A DNA stretch of 64,000 nucleotides from NCBI RefSeq assembly GCF_030719215.1, contig NZ_CP120983.1, forward strand, positions 1 through 64,000, given 5' to 3'. Below, one piece after another: positions 41,632-50,587 of the stretch (within the stretch, counting starts at the first letter, position 1; every line of letters begins with the position of its first letter). Under the pieces are notes generated by a model. It was not told the DNA's origin. It made no database searches and saw only the letters and a list, made by a program, of their open reading frames with translations. Origin of the DNA: Streptomyces sp. Alt3 (lineage in GTDB: Bacteria; Actinomycetota; Actinomycetes; Streptomycetales; Streptomycetaceae). The position numbers were made by a program, and so were the translations under genes.

Positions 41632-43947
41632 CTACTTCTGCAACGCGGCCGAGGCCCGCGCGGTGGGGTTGCCCTTGTCGGCAAGCGCTACGAGCACGGT
41701 GGCGGCCAGCGAGGCACGCGTGACCAGGCCGGAGACGGATGTGTTCTCCGAGCGGGCGTGTGCGCCCGAGCCGAGCGCCCCGATGCCGTCCAGAACCGGT
41801 GTGCCCGCGGCGACGACGAAGTTCCCGTCGCTGGCTCCCCCGACCGATGCTTCGGGCAGGTCGTGCCCGAGCAGCCCGGCACATCGGCGTGCCAGTTCGG
41901 CGAGGGCGGCGACCTGCTCGGTCCGTTCGAAGACGGGGCGGTTCCAGTCGCCGGTGACCTCCACCCGGGTGCCCTGGTCGAAGGGGCGCAGGCCGGCGAG
42001 GGCCTCCGCGACGCGCTGCTGTTCGGTGGCGGAGGCGACACGGACGTCGATGCGGGCGACGGCGTGCCCGGCCGTGACGTTGGCGCGGGTGCCGCCCTCC
42101 ACCACACCCACGTTGAGCGAGGTGCCGGCCTCGTGATCGCGCAGCTCGCCCAGGCGCAGGATCTGGCGGGCTAGTTCGTCCACGGCGCTGGCCCCGGCCG
42201 TGGGGTCCAGCCCGGCGTGGGCCTCGTCGCCGGTGACGGTGAGGGTGAACAGCCCCACCCCCTTGCGGGCGGTCTTGATCGCGCCGTCCGCAGCCGCCTC
42301 GAAGACCATCGCGAGTCGACTGTCGCGGGCCTCGGCGACGATGGCCTCGTGGGAGGCGAGACTGCCGGTCTCCTCGTCGCCGTTCAGCATCAGGGTGCAG
42401 GCCGGGCAGGGCAGGCCGAGGGCATCGAGCGCGCGCAGGGCCCACACCGCCTGGACGAGGCCTGCTTTCATGTCGAACACGCCGGGTCCGCTGATGCGGT
42501 CGCCCTCCCGGCGGAAGGGCCACGTGTCGAGAGTGCCGGTCGGCCAGACGGTGTCGTAGTGGCCGAGGAGCAGAACCGGGCGGTCGTCACCGGCGGCGAC
42601 CGCGCCCCGGGCGGGGTAGCGGCGGATCAGGATGTCCCCCGCCGTCGCACGGGGGAGGACCTCTTCGGCGTTTGGTGCTCCGAGGCGCTGGTCGAGCCAG
42701 CCGCGCAGCCAGTCGAGGCACCGGTCCAGTGCGTCAGGATCGTCGCTCGCGCTGCCCTGGGAGGTGTAGGCGGCGAGGTCGGTGACCATGTCCTCGCAGT
42801 GGTCGTCGAGCCACTTCTGGACCGCGACGGCCTGTGCGGAACCGTGCGGCCCGGCGGAGACCGGCGGCTGGGGAAGGTGGTCGGCACGGCTGCCGTCATC
42901 GACGCGGGCGAGGTGGGTGAGGGCGAGGCGGTCGAGTTCGTCCAGCGACGATTCCGTCATCTCGTGCGGAACGCCCTCCAGTTGCCGCAGTCTGTCCATG
43001 ACCGTGCGCAGCACAGTGGTGGGCAGTGCTTCGCGCGCGGCGTGGTCGAACACGTCGCCGTAGTGCGTGGGGGCTTCGACGGGACGGTGGCGTACGGCGA
43101 GGTCGCGCCAGATGCCGCTGCGGTCCTTGGTCTGGGTGCGGAGCCAGGCGGTCAGACGGTCGAACGCTGCGTCGCGCTCCGCAGTGGAGCCACCCGGCCG
43201 GAAGGGGCGGGGGTCGAAGGCGTCGAACGGCTCCAGCGTGATGCCCAGACGGTCGGCCACGGTGAAGATCTCATCCGTCAGGCCGGTCATCGCCGGCCGG
43301 TGTCGGTCGATGAGGTCCGCCATGGGCGCGTCCGCAATGGCCGTGGCGGCGAGCATGGCCCCGAATCCCGCCTTGGCCCACAGGTATCCCTCGACATTGT
43401 CGCTGGCCACGGCCGGACCCCAGCTCTGCAGATCGGCGACCAGGGCGCGGACGCGGGCACTGACCGGAGCGCCGTCGGGTTCGCCGATGACGAGGGCCCC
43501 GGCACCGCCGTCGAGGACGACACCCGGCTCGATGACATCGGCGAAGATGTTCACAAAGGCCGCGAGGGTGCGCTCGGCGCCCACGCGCCGGGCGATCAGC
43601 GCCTCGTTGAATCCGTTCTGCAGGGAGCATACGTAGCCGTCGGGGGCGAGACGGGACTCGATCCAGTCGAGCGCGGCTCCGGTGGCCTGCGCCTTCACGG
43701 CCAGCAGGACGCGGCCGAGGGTGCCGGAGAACTCGTCGGGGGTGGTGGCCGTGACCGGGACGCTCGTACGGGTGTCGCCGTGGGCGACGACGAGTCCGTG
43801 CGCGCGGATCGCGTCGACATGGGCGCGGTCGGTGTCGACGACGCTGACCGGGTGGCCGGCGCGGGCGAGAGCGAAGGCGAGGGTGCCGCCGATCGCCCCC
43901 GCGCCGACGACGGTGTAGGCGGCCGGCTGCGGAATGGTGTCGCTCAT
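41632..43947 (-). CDS. Fusion of ketopantoate-reductase-like and M20 peptidase-like enzymes, 771 aa
   Basis: Residues about 10-330 are a 2-dehydropantoate-2-reductase (ApbA/PanE) fold: YTVVGAGAIGGTLAFALARA at the dinucleotide site, VLLAVKAQATGAALDWI, SLQNGFNEALIARRV, AKAGFGAMLAATAIAD. Residues about 375-765 are an M20 metallopeptidase (carboxypeptidase G2/ArgE-like) with LLLGHYDTVWPTG, GVFDMKAGLVQ, NGDEETGSLAS and a final GIGALGSGAHARSENTSVS. Both sets of motifs are complete in one frame without stops. A two-step redox/hydrolysis role on one compound is inferred. Start overlaps the SDR stop (ATGA). Confidence 0.88.
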   Translation of the reverse strand: MSDTIPQPAAYTVVGAGAIGGTLAFALARAGHPVSVVDTDRAHVDAIRAHGLVVAHGDTRTSVPVTATTPDEFSGTLGRVLLAVKAQATGAALDWIESRLAPDGYVCSLQNGFNEALIARRVGAERTLAAFVNIFADVIEPGVVLDGGAGALVIGEPDGAPVSARVRALVADLQSWGPAVASDNVEGYLWAKAGFGAMLAATAIADAPMADLIDRHRPAMTGLTDEIFTVADRLGITLEPFDAFDPRPFRPGGSTAERDAAFDRLTAWLRTQTKDRSGIWRDLAVRHRPVEAPTHYGDVFDHAAREALPTTVLRTVMDRLRQLEGVPHEMTESSLDELDRLALTHLARVDDGSRADHLPQPPVSAGPHGSAQAVAVQKWLDDHCEDMVTDLAAYTSQGSASDDPDALDRCLDWLRGWLDQRLGAPNAEEVLPRATAGDILIRRYPARGAVAAGDDRPVLLLGHYDTVWPTGTLDTWPFRREGDRISGPGVFDMKAGLVQAVWALRALDALGLPCPACTLMLNGDEETGSLASHEAIVAEARDSRLAMVFEAAADGAIKTARKGVGLFTLTVTGDEAHAGLDPTAGASAVDELARQILRLGELRDHEAGTSLNVGVVEGGTRANVTAGHAVARIDVRVASATEQQRVAEALAGLRPFDQGTRVEVTGDWNRPVFERTEQVAALAELARRCAGLLGHDLPEASVGGASDGNFVVAAGTPVLDGIGALGSGAHARSENTSVSGLVTRASLAATVLVALADKGNPTARASAALQK

Positions 43948-44768
43948 CGGGTCTGTTCCTCCGGTGTCGTGGTAGCCGCCGCGACGCCGGCGGGCGAGGT
44001 GGCGCGGGCGACGTCGGGCTGCCAGATGCGGGGCAGGTGGAGGGCGCCGGCACTCGATCCGCCGTCCACGCGCAGGACCTCTCCGGTGATCCAGGAGGCT
44101 TCAGGCCCGGCGAGCCAGCACACGGCTCGTGCGATGTCCTGCGGTGTCCCGGGGCGGCCCAGCGGATTGGTTCCGATGGCTTCGGCATACTGCGCGGACA
44201 CGGGGTTGCAGTCGCTGTTCACCAGGACGAACCCGGGGCTGACCGCGTTGACGCGGATCCTGTGCGCGCCCAGTTCCAGGGCGGCGGCCCGGGTGGCCAT
44301 CTCGAGAGCCGCCTTCGAGCTGGCGTAAGGGCCCCCGCCGGGGCGTGCGCGCAGGGCCGAGCCGGAGGAGATGTTGACGACGGAACCGGCCCGCTCCTGC
44401 CCGATGGCCAGGCGGGCGAACGCGCCGGTCGCCAGGACCGGCGCCCGTAGGTTCACGGCGAAGAGCCGGTCCCAGGAGCGGGCGTCGAGATCGGCCATGT
44501 CGAGGGAGGGATAGACGCCCGCCGCGTTGACGAGGACGTCGACCGGGCCGTTCTCCACCCAGGCCCGTTCGACCAGGTCGGCCGGGGCGTCGATGTCGGT
44601 GAGGTCCGCGGCCAGGATCACGGCGCCACCGCCGAGGCGGGCGGCCGTGGCCCGGAGGGCGTCGTGGTCACGGTCCCCGAGGGTCAGGCACGCTCCCTGG
44701 GCGGCGAACGCCTCCGCTATCGCACTGCCGATGCCGCCCGCGGCGCCGGTGACGAGTACGTGGCGCAT
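43944..44768 (-). CDS. Short-chain dehydrogenase/reductase
   Basis: The 274-residue classical SDR has cofactor motif VLVTGAAGGIGSAIAEAFAA, the acidic residue after beta-2 in LTLGDRDHD (NAD preference), LVNAAGV, catalytic Ser in SVVNISSGSALRA and YASSK (Tyr and Lys), and a C-terminal GEVLRVDGGSS. The start at 44768 overlaps the transporter stop (TGATG) and the end overlaps the fusion gene by 4 bp. It probably oxidises a hydroxyl group of the compound handled by this operon. Confidence 0.92.
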   Translation of the reverse strand: MRHVLVTGAAGGIGSAIAEAFAAQGACLTLGDRDHDALRATAARLGGGAVILAADLTDIDAPADLVERAWVENGPVDVLVNAAGVYPSLDMADLDARSWDRLFAVNLRAPVLATGAFARLAIGQERAGSVVNISSGSALRARPGGGPYASSKAALEMATRAAALELGAHRIRVNAVSPGFVLVNSDCNPVSAQYAEAIGTNPLGRPGTPQDIARAVCWLAGPEASWITGEVLRVDGGSSAGALHLPRIWQPDVARATSPAGVAAATTTPEEQTR

Positions 44769-46096
44769 CAGTTGAACTCCTTGTCCTTCGTCTCCGGCAT
44801 CGTGAGGTAGACGATGAGGGAGATCAGCGAGGCGGCGGACACATAGATCCACAGCAGGTCGCTGTGACCGCTCTCGTGGAGCCACGTGGTGAGGTAGGGC
44901 GCCGTGCCGCCGAACAGGGCGACGGCGAGGGCGTAGGGCAGGGCGATTCCGGTGGCGCGCACCTCTGCCGGGAACTGCTCGGCCATGATGACGGCGCAGT
45001 TCGCGGAGTAGCCGAGGATCAGCAGCATGCCCGCGAGCTGGACCAGGAACAGACTGATGAAGCTGCCGTTGAGCATGTGCAGCAGGGGCCAAGCCAGTAC
45101 GACGAACCCTCCGGCGAACCCGGCCATCGTCGGCTTGCGTCCGATCCGGTCGGAGAGCATCCCGACGAACGGAAGCGCGACGACGAAGACGACCAGACAG
45201 AGCGTCTGGGACAGCAGCGCGCTCCGCAGAGGGATGCCGGTGGTCAGATTCGCGTACGTGGGAAGGTAGTTGACCCAGATGTAGTACGTGAGGGTGCCCG
45301 CGATCGTGATGCCGGCGACACGCAGTGCGGCCGCGGGGTGTTCGACGAACATCGCCTTGACGGGGTTGGTGCGGGTCCGGCCGGTGGACTGCGCCTGGGA
45401 GAAGGCCTCGGTGTCCTCGACGGAGACCCGCAGCCACAGGCCGACCAGCCCGAGCAGTCCGCCGAAGATGAACGCCGCCCGCCAGCCCCACGAATGCAGC
45501 GCGCCGTCGCTGAGCACCGACGTGGCAAGGGTGCCCAGGAGGGAAGCGATGAGGACGCCGCCGGCCACCGACACCTGCTGCCAGGAGCCGGCGAACGCGC
45601 GCTTGCCTCCGGCGGCGGACTCGACGAGGAAGGCGGAGGACGAGCCGAACTCGCCGCCCGCGGAAAAGCCCTGCACGAGCCGGGCGATCAGCAGCACGAG
45701 AGGCGACAGGATGCCGATGCTCTCGTAGGACGGGGTGATGGCGATGATGAAACCGGCGCCCGCCATCAGGGCTACGGTGAGGGTCATGCCCTTCTTGCGC
45801 CCGCTCCGGTCGGCGTAGGCGCCGAGCACAGCGGCCCCGACCGGGCGCATGACGAACCCGACGGCGAAGACCGCGAGCGTGGCCAGCAGGGACACCGCTT
45901 CGTCGCCCTTGGGGAAGAACTCGTCGGCGATGATCTTGGCGAAGATCGAATACAGGGCCCAGTCGACCCACTCGACGGTGTTGCCGATCGTGCCGGCGAC
46001 GAGGGCCTTGCGCTGCGCACGGCCGGTCCTGCCCTCGTCGGGCACACCGCTGGTCTTGTAACGAGGCCCTGGGGGCGTCGCGGATCCGGTGTTCAT
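44768..46096 (-). CDS. MFS transporter of the metabolite:H+ symporter (MHS) type
   Basis: The 442-residue, 12-helix protein has the MHS-family hallmarks: GTIGNTVEWVDWALYSIFAK in helix 1, GFVMRPVGAAVLGAYADRSG plus RKKGM in the first loop, and QGFSAGGEFGSSSAFLVESA in helix 5. Known MHS members import carboxylates, betaine, proline or shikimate, so an organic acid or zwitterion is likely. It overlaps both neighbours by 1 bp and is the uptake step of the operon. Confidence 0.9.
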   Translation of the reverse strand: MNTGSATPPGPRYKTSGVPDEGRTGRAQRKALVAGTIGNTVEWVDWALYSIFAKIIADEFFPKGDEAVSLLATLAVFAVGFVMRPVGAAVLGAYADRSGRKKGMTLTVALMAGAGFIIAITPSYESIGILSPLVLLIARLVQGFSAGGEFGSSSAFLVESAAGGKRAFAGSWQQVSVAGGVLIASLLGTLATSVLSDGALHSWGWRAAFIFGGLLGLVGLWLRVSVEDTEAFSQAQSTGRTRTNPVKAMFVEHPAAALRVAGITIAGTLTYYIWVNYLPTYANLTTGIPLRSALLSQTLCLVVFVVALPFVGMLSDRIGRKPTMAGFAGGFVVLAWPLLHMLNGSFISLFLVQLAGMLLILGYSANCAVIMAEQFPAEVRATGIALPYALAVALFGGTAPYLTTWLHESGHSDLLWIYVSAASLISLIVYLTMPETKDKEFN

Positions 46097-47049
46097 CAGG
46101 TGCGCTCCGGGGTGTCAGCGGCAGGACGGGAAAGGGACGGGTCGAGCAGCACGCCACGGGCCGTGTCGGCGAGCTCGGCATGGGTCGCGAACCAGACATC
46201 ACGGTGGGAGGTGATGTGGTCGAGCAGTTCCCGAAGCGCCACCAGACGCGAGCGGTGGCCGATGACGTGCGGGTGCAGGGTGAGCTGGAAGACTCCGCCG
46301 TCGCGGTAGGCGGCGTCGAACTCGTCCGTCCAGATCTCCCGGACGTCACGCGGCCGGCTGTGCGGGCGGACGGAGCCGTAACGGTCCATCGTGAAATACG
46401 GGGCGTCGTCCCGGATCCAGTCGACGGGGATCTCGACCAGCCCGGTGGGCAGGCCCTCGGCGACGATCTCGTAGGGCTCGTCGTCGGCCATCAGGGAGGA
46501 GTCGTACGCGAAGCCGAGTTCGAGCATGATGCCGAGCGTAGAGGCCGAGAAGTCCCAGGACGGGGTCCGGATGCCGACAGGCCGCTGCCCGGTCAGGGTC
46601 GTGAGGGCGTCCAGGGCGCGGACGGTCAGTTCCCGCTCGTCGTCACGGCCCAGCAGCATGTTCCGTTCGTGGATCCAGCCGTGGACAGCCAGTTCGTGCC
46701 CGTCACGGGTGTAGGCGCGGGCCTCCTCGGGGTGCAGGAGCGCGGAGACCGCAGGCATGAAGAACGTCGCCGGAACGCCGTAGCGGGCCAGCAGGGCGAG
46801 GATCCGCGGAGCGCCGGCGCGGGCGCCGTACTCGCCCTGGGCGAGCCGGCCGGGGCTCGTCTCGCCGTCGCGCAGCGGGATCGTCTCGTGGTCGGAGTCG
46901 AAGGACAGGGCGACCGCGACGCGGGCGCCGCCGGGCCACCGGTGAGGGACCAGCCTTCGGCCCGCGCGTACGGCGTCGACGTGGCTGCGCCAGGTGGGCT
47001 CGGGCCAGCGCCAGCTGTCCGCGGGCAGGCTGAAGTCGTCTGTGGGCAT
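46096..47049 (-). CDS. Polysaccharide-deacetylase-family hydrolase
   Basis: The ATG at 47047-47049 with GGTGGAG upstream gives 317 residues. Motifs: VAVALSFDSDHETIPL (metal-binding Asp), HELAVHGWIHERNML (His pair), GIRTPSWDFSASTL and FQLTLHPHVIGHRSR. These are NodB-homology sites in the arrangement of the PuuE/imidase-like branch, which hydrolyses C-N bonds in small molecules rather than polysaccharides. It lacks a signal peptide, fitting a cytoplasmic catabolic role as first gene of the operon. Confidence 0.85.
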   Translation of the reverse strand: MPTDDFSLPADSWRWPEPTWRSHVDAVRAGRRLVPHRWPGGARVAVALSFDSDHETIPLRDGETSPGRLAQGEYGARAGAPRILALLARYGVPATFFMPAVSALLHPEEARAYTRDGHELAVHGWIHERNMLLGRDDERELTVRALDALTTLTGQRPVGIRTPSWDFSASTLGIMLELGFAYDSSLMADDEPYEIVAEGLPTGLVEIPVDWIRDDAPYFTMDRYGSVRPHSRPRDVREIWTDEFDAAYRDGGVFQLTLHPHVIGHRSRLVALRELLDHITSHRDVWFATHAELADTARGVLLDPSLSRPAADTPERT

Positions 47050-47153
47050 GGTGACTCCACCAGGGTCGGGAACGGAAGAACGGAACGAGGAAAGACGTGG
47101 GCGGCACCGTGACCGTGGGGACGGTGACGTGAGGGAGCTGACGGGCCGGCCGT

Positions 47154-48161
47154 TCAGGCGGTGCTGCGCATCCGGTGCCAGGAGTACTTCATGGTGGCGA
47201 GGTGCAGAGTCACGTCGGAAGCGATCAGTCCGGGCAGCGCGCCGATGACATCGCTGGTGTAGTGGAACAGGTCGGTGCGGCGGGGCAGCACCATGTGCCC
47301 GACCAGGTTGAAGCGTCCGGTCGCCGCGCTCAGGAACTTCGTCCCCGGGTGCTGGGCGAGTTGACGTCCCGCAGCGTCGAGCCTGTCGGGTTCGATCGAC
47401 AGCCACACCATGAACTCCGCCTCGTACCCGAGCAGTCTCGGTTCGACAAGGGTGCGGAACTGGAGGATGCCGCGGGAGATCAGCCGGTCCATCGCCCGCG
47501 CGACGCTGGACTCGGTGTGGCCAAGACGCCGGGCCAGCGCGCTGACCTGCACGCGGCCGTCCTCCTTGAGGGCTGCGGCGACCTCCTGTTCCAGGACGGT
47601 GAGCGCTTGTGGCGCCCCGTCCCAGTCGGCGCGGTCGCACGACGACGCGGAAGTGGCCGGCCGCAGGTCGGCGGCCGCCTCCGCGGGCAGCAGCCCCGTG
47701 TCCCACATCGAGGCCGACGTGAACGCCCGGATGACGGGAACCGCCTCGGTGCTGGTGACGAGGTCCGCCGCGGGCAGGTCGGTGAAGAGCATCCGCATCA
47801 TCTCCTCGTTGTCAGCGGCGACGAAGTCGACGATCAGATCCGCCGCACCGGTCACGACGGCCACGAAGCGGACGTCCGGGCTGGCAGCGAACCGGTCCGC
47901 GGCCTCCAGCCCGTGACCCGGGCGCGTCTGCACGCGGACGAGCATCGAGGAGCCCTCCCGAGTCCGGTCGAGCTCCACCGTGCCGACGACCCGCAGCAGC
48001 CCCTGTTCGCGCAGAGCGGTGTAGCGACGCTGGGCGGTCGTCTCGCTGGCGCCCACCCACCGTGCCACCGCGTTCCACGGGGCACGTCCGTTCAGCTGGA
48101 GCGCGGCGATGACGCGGCGGTCCAGCTGATCGATGACGTCTACAGGGGCTCGGTCGGTCAT
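47154..48161 (-). CDS. Lrp/AsnC-type regulator with two HTH/RAM units
   Basis: From the ATG at 48159-48161 the 335-residue protein has two tandem AsnC units. The first is DVIDQLDRRVIAALQLNGRA and WNAVARWVGASETTAQRRYT with a ligand domain (FVAVVTGAADLIVDFVAADN). The second is QEVAAALKEDGRVQVSALAR and RLGHTESSVARAMDRLISRG with its own domain. It lies 105 bp upstream of the catabolic operon on the same strand and is very likely its regulator, responding to substrate. Confidence 0.9.
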   Translation of the reverse strand: MTDRAPVDVIDQLDRRVIAALQLNGRAPWNAVARWVGASETTAQRRYTALREQGLLRVVGTVELDRTREGSSMLVRVQTRPGHGLEAADRFAASPDVRFVAVVTGAADLIVDFVAADNEEMMRMLFTDLPAADLVTSTEAVPVIRAFTSASMWDTGLLPAEAAADLRPATSASSCDRADWDGAPQALTVLEQEVAAALKEDGRVQVSALARRLGHTESSVARAMDRLISRGILQFRTLVEPRLLGYEAEFMVWLSIEPDRLDAAGRQLAQHPGTKFLSAATGRFNLVGHMVLPRRTDLFHYTSDVIGALPGLIASDVTLHLATMKYSWHRMRSTA

Positions 48162-48229
48162 GAAGGCGACGCTAATCAGCGTGTACTCGGCCGTCAACGA
48201 TGGAATCCTGCATCGTCCCTGCTCATGCC

Positions 48230-48569
48230 CCTGTCATTCAGTACCTCGCAGGTTTCGTGGGGGTAAAGAACGCAGCTACGGGAGGTCTGCCCGGGTGGCC
48301 GAAACGTGCAGGATTACGCCGAGAGGGTGTCTGAAAAAGTTCATCCGGGGCCGGGGTCGCCTGAGGCTTGCCGCGTGGACCTGAAGTCCGCGCACTGTCC
48401 GACGCGCCGTGCCGGACGGTGGTCGGACGTCTCATCAGCGTCCTTGACGACGACACCTTCTGTGCCGGCTGCACCACTCACCCGGTCATGTCTTGGACAG
48501 GCGCGTGCCCGACTGGGCGAGGCCCGCTGTCCTCCGGCATGACCATGAACAAGGCACCGGGCCCGGGCC
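48230..48569. other. Spacer without a supported gene
   Basis: Between the regulator and the IS3-family element no frame has a good start and protein-like content. A stretch on the plus strand (VVGRLISVLDDDTFCAGCTT) might be a relic but is too short to name. Confidence 0.4.
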
Positions 48570-48630
48570 TTGACCCTCGATGTTGGACACACGAGACACT
48601 GGATCCTGTGGATCTGAGGACGGACATCTC

Positions 48631-48936
48631 GTGGTCATGAAGAACTACCCGCCGCAGTTCAAGGCAGACGCGGTCGCGCTGTACGAGTCGCGGCCCGATG
48701 CGACGATCAGGTCGGTCGCCGCGGATCTGGGGATCAATCAGGAGACGCTGCGGAACTGGGTGAGGACGGCCGGAGCCAGCCGTCCCCGGGGTCGACGGAC
48801 ACAGGAGCCGGCCCAGCCGCCGGCCCCGCTGGAGGCGGAGAACGCGGCTCTGCGGAAGAAGGTCCGCGAGCTGGAGGAGGAGCGCGAGATTCTGCGGAAG
48901 GCGGCGAAGCTTTTCGCCGGGGAGACGCGCTGGTGA
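48631..48936 (+). CDS. IS3-family transposase OrfA, copy 2
   Basis: This 101-residue protein is nearly identical to the one at 15522-15827. It has the helix-turn-helix RSVAADLGINQETLRNWVRT and coiled coil EEEREILRKAAKLFAGETRW. The GTG at 48631 or the ATG at 48637 can be the start. The stop overlaps the GTG of orfB (GTGA at 48933-48936). Confidence 0.92.
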   Translation: MVMKNYPPQFKADAVALYESRPDATIRSVAADLGINQETLRNWVRTAGASRPRGRRTQEPAQPPAPLEAENAALRKKVRELEEEREILRKAAKLFAGETRW

Positions 48937-49835
48937 ACCCCTTCCAGGGTGTCGCTGACCTCCAGCGCCGTTACGGCGTGAAGCGGCTGTGCGAGGTCCT
49001 CGGCGTCGCCCGCTCGAGTTTCTACTACTGGCGCCGGACGGCCCCGGGCCGGGCCGCGCGGCAGGCCGGCGATGCACGTCTGGCCGCCCGGATACGGGTG
49101 GTGCACCAGGAATCGGACGGCACCTACGAAGTTCCGAGGATCACCGCCGAGCTCCGCGAGGTGAGCGGTGAGGCGGTCAACCACAAGCGCGTCGCCAGGA
49201 TCATGCGGGCGTTCGGGATCGAAGGCGTCCGCCTGTGCCGCCGGCATCGCACCACCATCTCCGACCCCGCTGCGGCCGAGGCGCCCGACCTTATCGGGCG
49301 CGACTTCACCGCAGGTGAGCCGAACACGAAGTACGTCGGCGACATCACCTACCTGCCCATCGACGGCGAGAAGTCCAGCTACCTGGCGACCGTTGTCGAC
49401 CTCGCCTCCCGGCGCCTGGCCGGCTGGGCGATCGCCGACCACATGCGGACCGACCTCGTCACCGACGCCCTGGCGGCCCCCGTCCGGACTCGCGGAAGCC
49501 TTGCCGGATCGATCATGCACACCGACCACGGAGCTCAGTACACGAGCCGGTCCTTCGCCGAAGCCTGCAGGTCAGCCAGGGTCCGGCAGTCCATGAGTGC
49601 GGTGGGGTCCAGCGCGGACAACGCACTCGTCGAGTCCTTCAACGCGACCTTCAAACGCGAGACCCTGCAAGGGCGAAAGAGCTGGAGCGACGAGCGCGAG
49701 GCCCGGCTCGACGCCTTCCGATGGCTCCACCGCTACAGCACCCGACGCCGCCACTCCCCCCTCGGACAACGATCACCGATCGTCTTCGAGAACACCCTCC
49801 ACCACCCACCAACTACGCTGGCGCAAGCCGCATAA
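48933..49835 (+). CDS. IS3-family transposase OrfB, copy 2
   Basis: The 300-residue integrase-core protein has an intact DDE triad: Asp in YVGDITYLPIDGEK, Asp in IMHTDHGAQYTSR and Glu in DNALVESFNATFKRE. It differs from copy 1 at scattered residues (for example GLCRRHRTTISDP-type changes), so the copies have diverged slightly rather than arising by a very recent jump. Confidence 0.93.
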   Translation: MNPFQGVADLQRRYGVKRLCEVLGVARSSFYYWRRTAPGRAARQAGDARLAARIRVVHQESDGTYEVPRITAELREVSGEAVNHKRVARIMRAFGIEGVRLCRRHRTTISDPAAAEAPDLIGRDFTAGEPNTKYVGDITYLPIDGEKSSYLATVVDLASRRLAGWAIADHMRTDLVTDALAAPVRTRGSLAGSIMHTDHGAQYTSRSFAEACRSARVRQSMSAVGSSADNALVESFNATFKRETLQGRKSWSDEREARLDAFRWLHRYSTRRRHSPLGQRSPIVFENTLHHPPTTLAQAA

Positions 49836-50073
49836 CCCGTGTCCAGGATTCGAGGTCAAGGCCCATCTGATGCCCACACGTCGGATGGGACCCGGCCGAT
49901 CGACCACGCCGGGAGGCGCTGTCGCTAAGATCCGCTCATGACGTCACGACGGGCAGATGCCGCGTAGACCGCCGCGTAAGGTTCGGGTCGTAGCTCCCGG
50001 CCCTCCAGGCAATGGTGCCACCACCAGCACGTTGTTCGTCAGTCGCTGCCCCGGGGTACCGGTTTGTGCGGGT

Positions 50074-50445
50074 ATGCACACGTACCTCTTTGTCGATGGA
50101 CTCGACATCATCGCGCGAAGCCACAGCGGGGCCGTCGGCCTGCATCCCCGACGACTCCTCCGCCCCGGCGGACCGCTCTATCCGGCCGATGCAATTCGAG
50201 ACGTCAACGTGGCTTCTGTGGTGCCCTCCGACCCCGACGCGGGTGGGCTCGTCGTCCGTGTGCGCCTCCAGGGCGAGACCGTCGTCTGGACCGATCTGTT
50301 GTACCCAGACCTCCAGGGCAGGCTCGTAGGCGAAGTCCGGTTCGATCTCAGGCAGTACCTCGGCGAGATCGAGAGGGCCTATGGGGAGTGGGAGGATGCC
50401 GACGACGAGGCCAGCGTGAGGACGGCACTTGAGGGAATCCGGTGA
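50074..50445 (+). CDS. Small immunity-like hypothetical, 123 aa
   Basis: From the ATG at 50074 the protein reads HTYLFVDGLDIIARSHSGAV, GLHPRRLLRPGGPLYPADAI and, later, EVRFDLRQYLGEIERAYGEW with an acidic end. It is compact, acidic and without membrane or export signals. The compact alpha/beta build and its neighbours (a SUKH-like and a DUF6461-like gene) suggest an orphan immunity protein; no family is recognised directly. Confidence 0.6.
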   Translation: MHTYLFVDGLDIIARSHSGAVGLHPRRLLRPGGPLYPADAIRDVNVASVVPSDPDAGGLVVRVRLQGETVVWTDLLYPDLQGRLVGEVRFDLRQYLGEIERAYGEWEDADDEASVRTALEGIR

Positions 50446-50587
50446 CCGGACCGCGAAACCGGAGTGAGGCGAGCTTGACCGGTCCCCCTCTGCGCGCGGC
50501 CGGCCCGCCATGTACGGTCGGGCCTCGTTCCGGCTCCTGAGGCTTCGGATTCTCACCCGGCTTGACCCGGCCTTTCGCGAACAGCAG

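Larger units (their letters stand above)
48570..49859 (+). mobile_element. IS3-family element, copy 2 (1290 bp)
   Basis: It has the same length, ends (TTGACC ... GGTCAA), GGCC flanks and two-gene layout as the element at 14599-15888, but the opposite orientation. Both transposase frames are intact. The two copies delimit a 32.7-kb segment that could invert by recombination between them. Confidence 0.9.

Noticed and set aside
42217..44328. 703-codon plus-strand frame opposite the fusion and SDR genes
   Set aside because: Gly/Val/Arg-rich shadow with no motif; the minus strand encodes recognisable enzymes in an overlapping operon.
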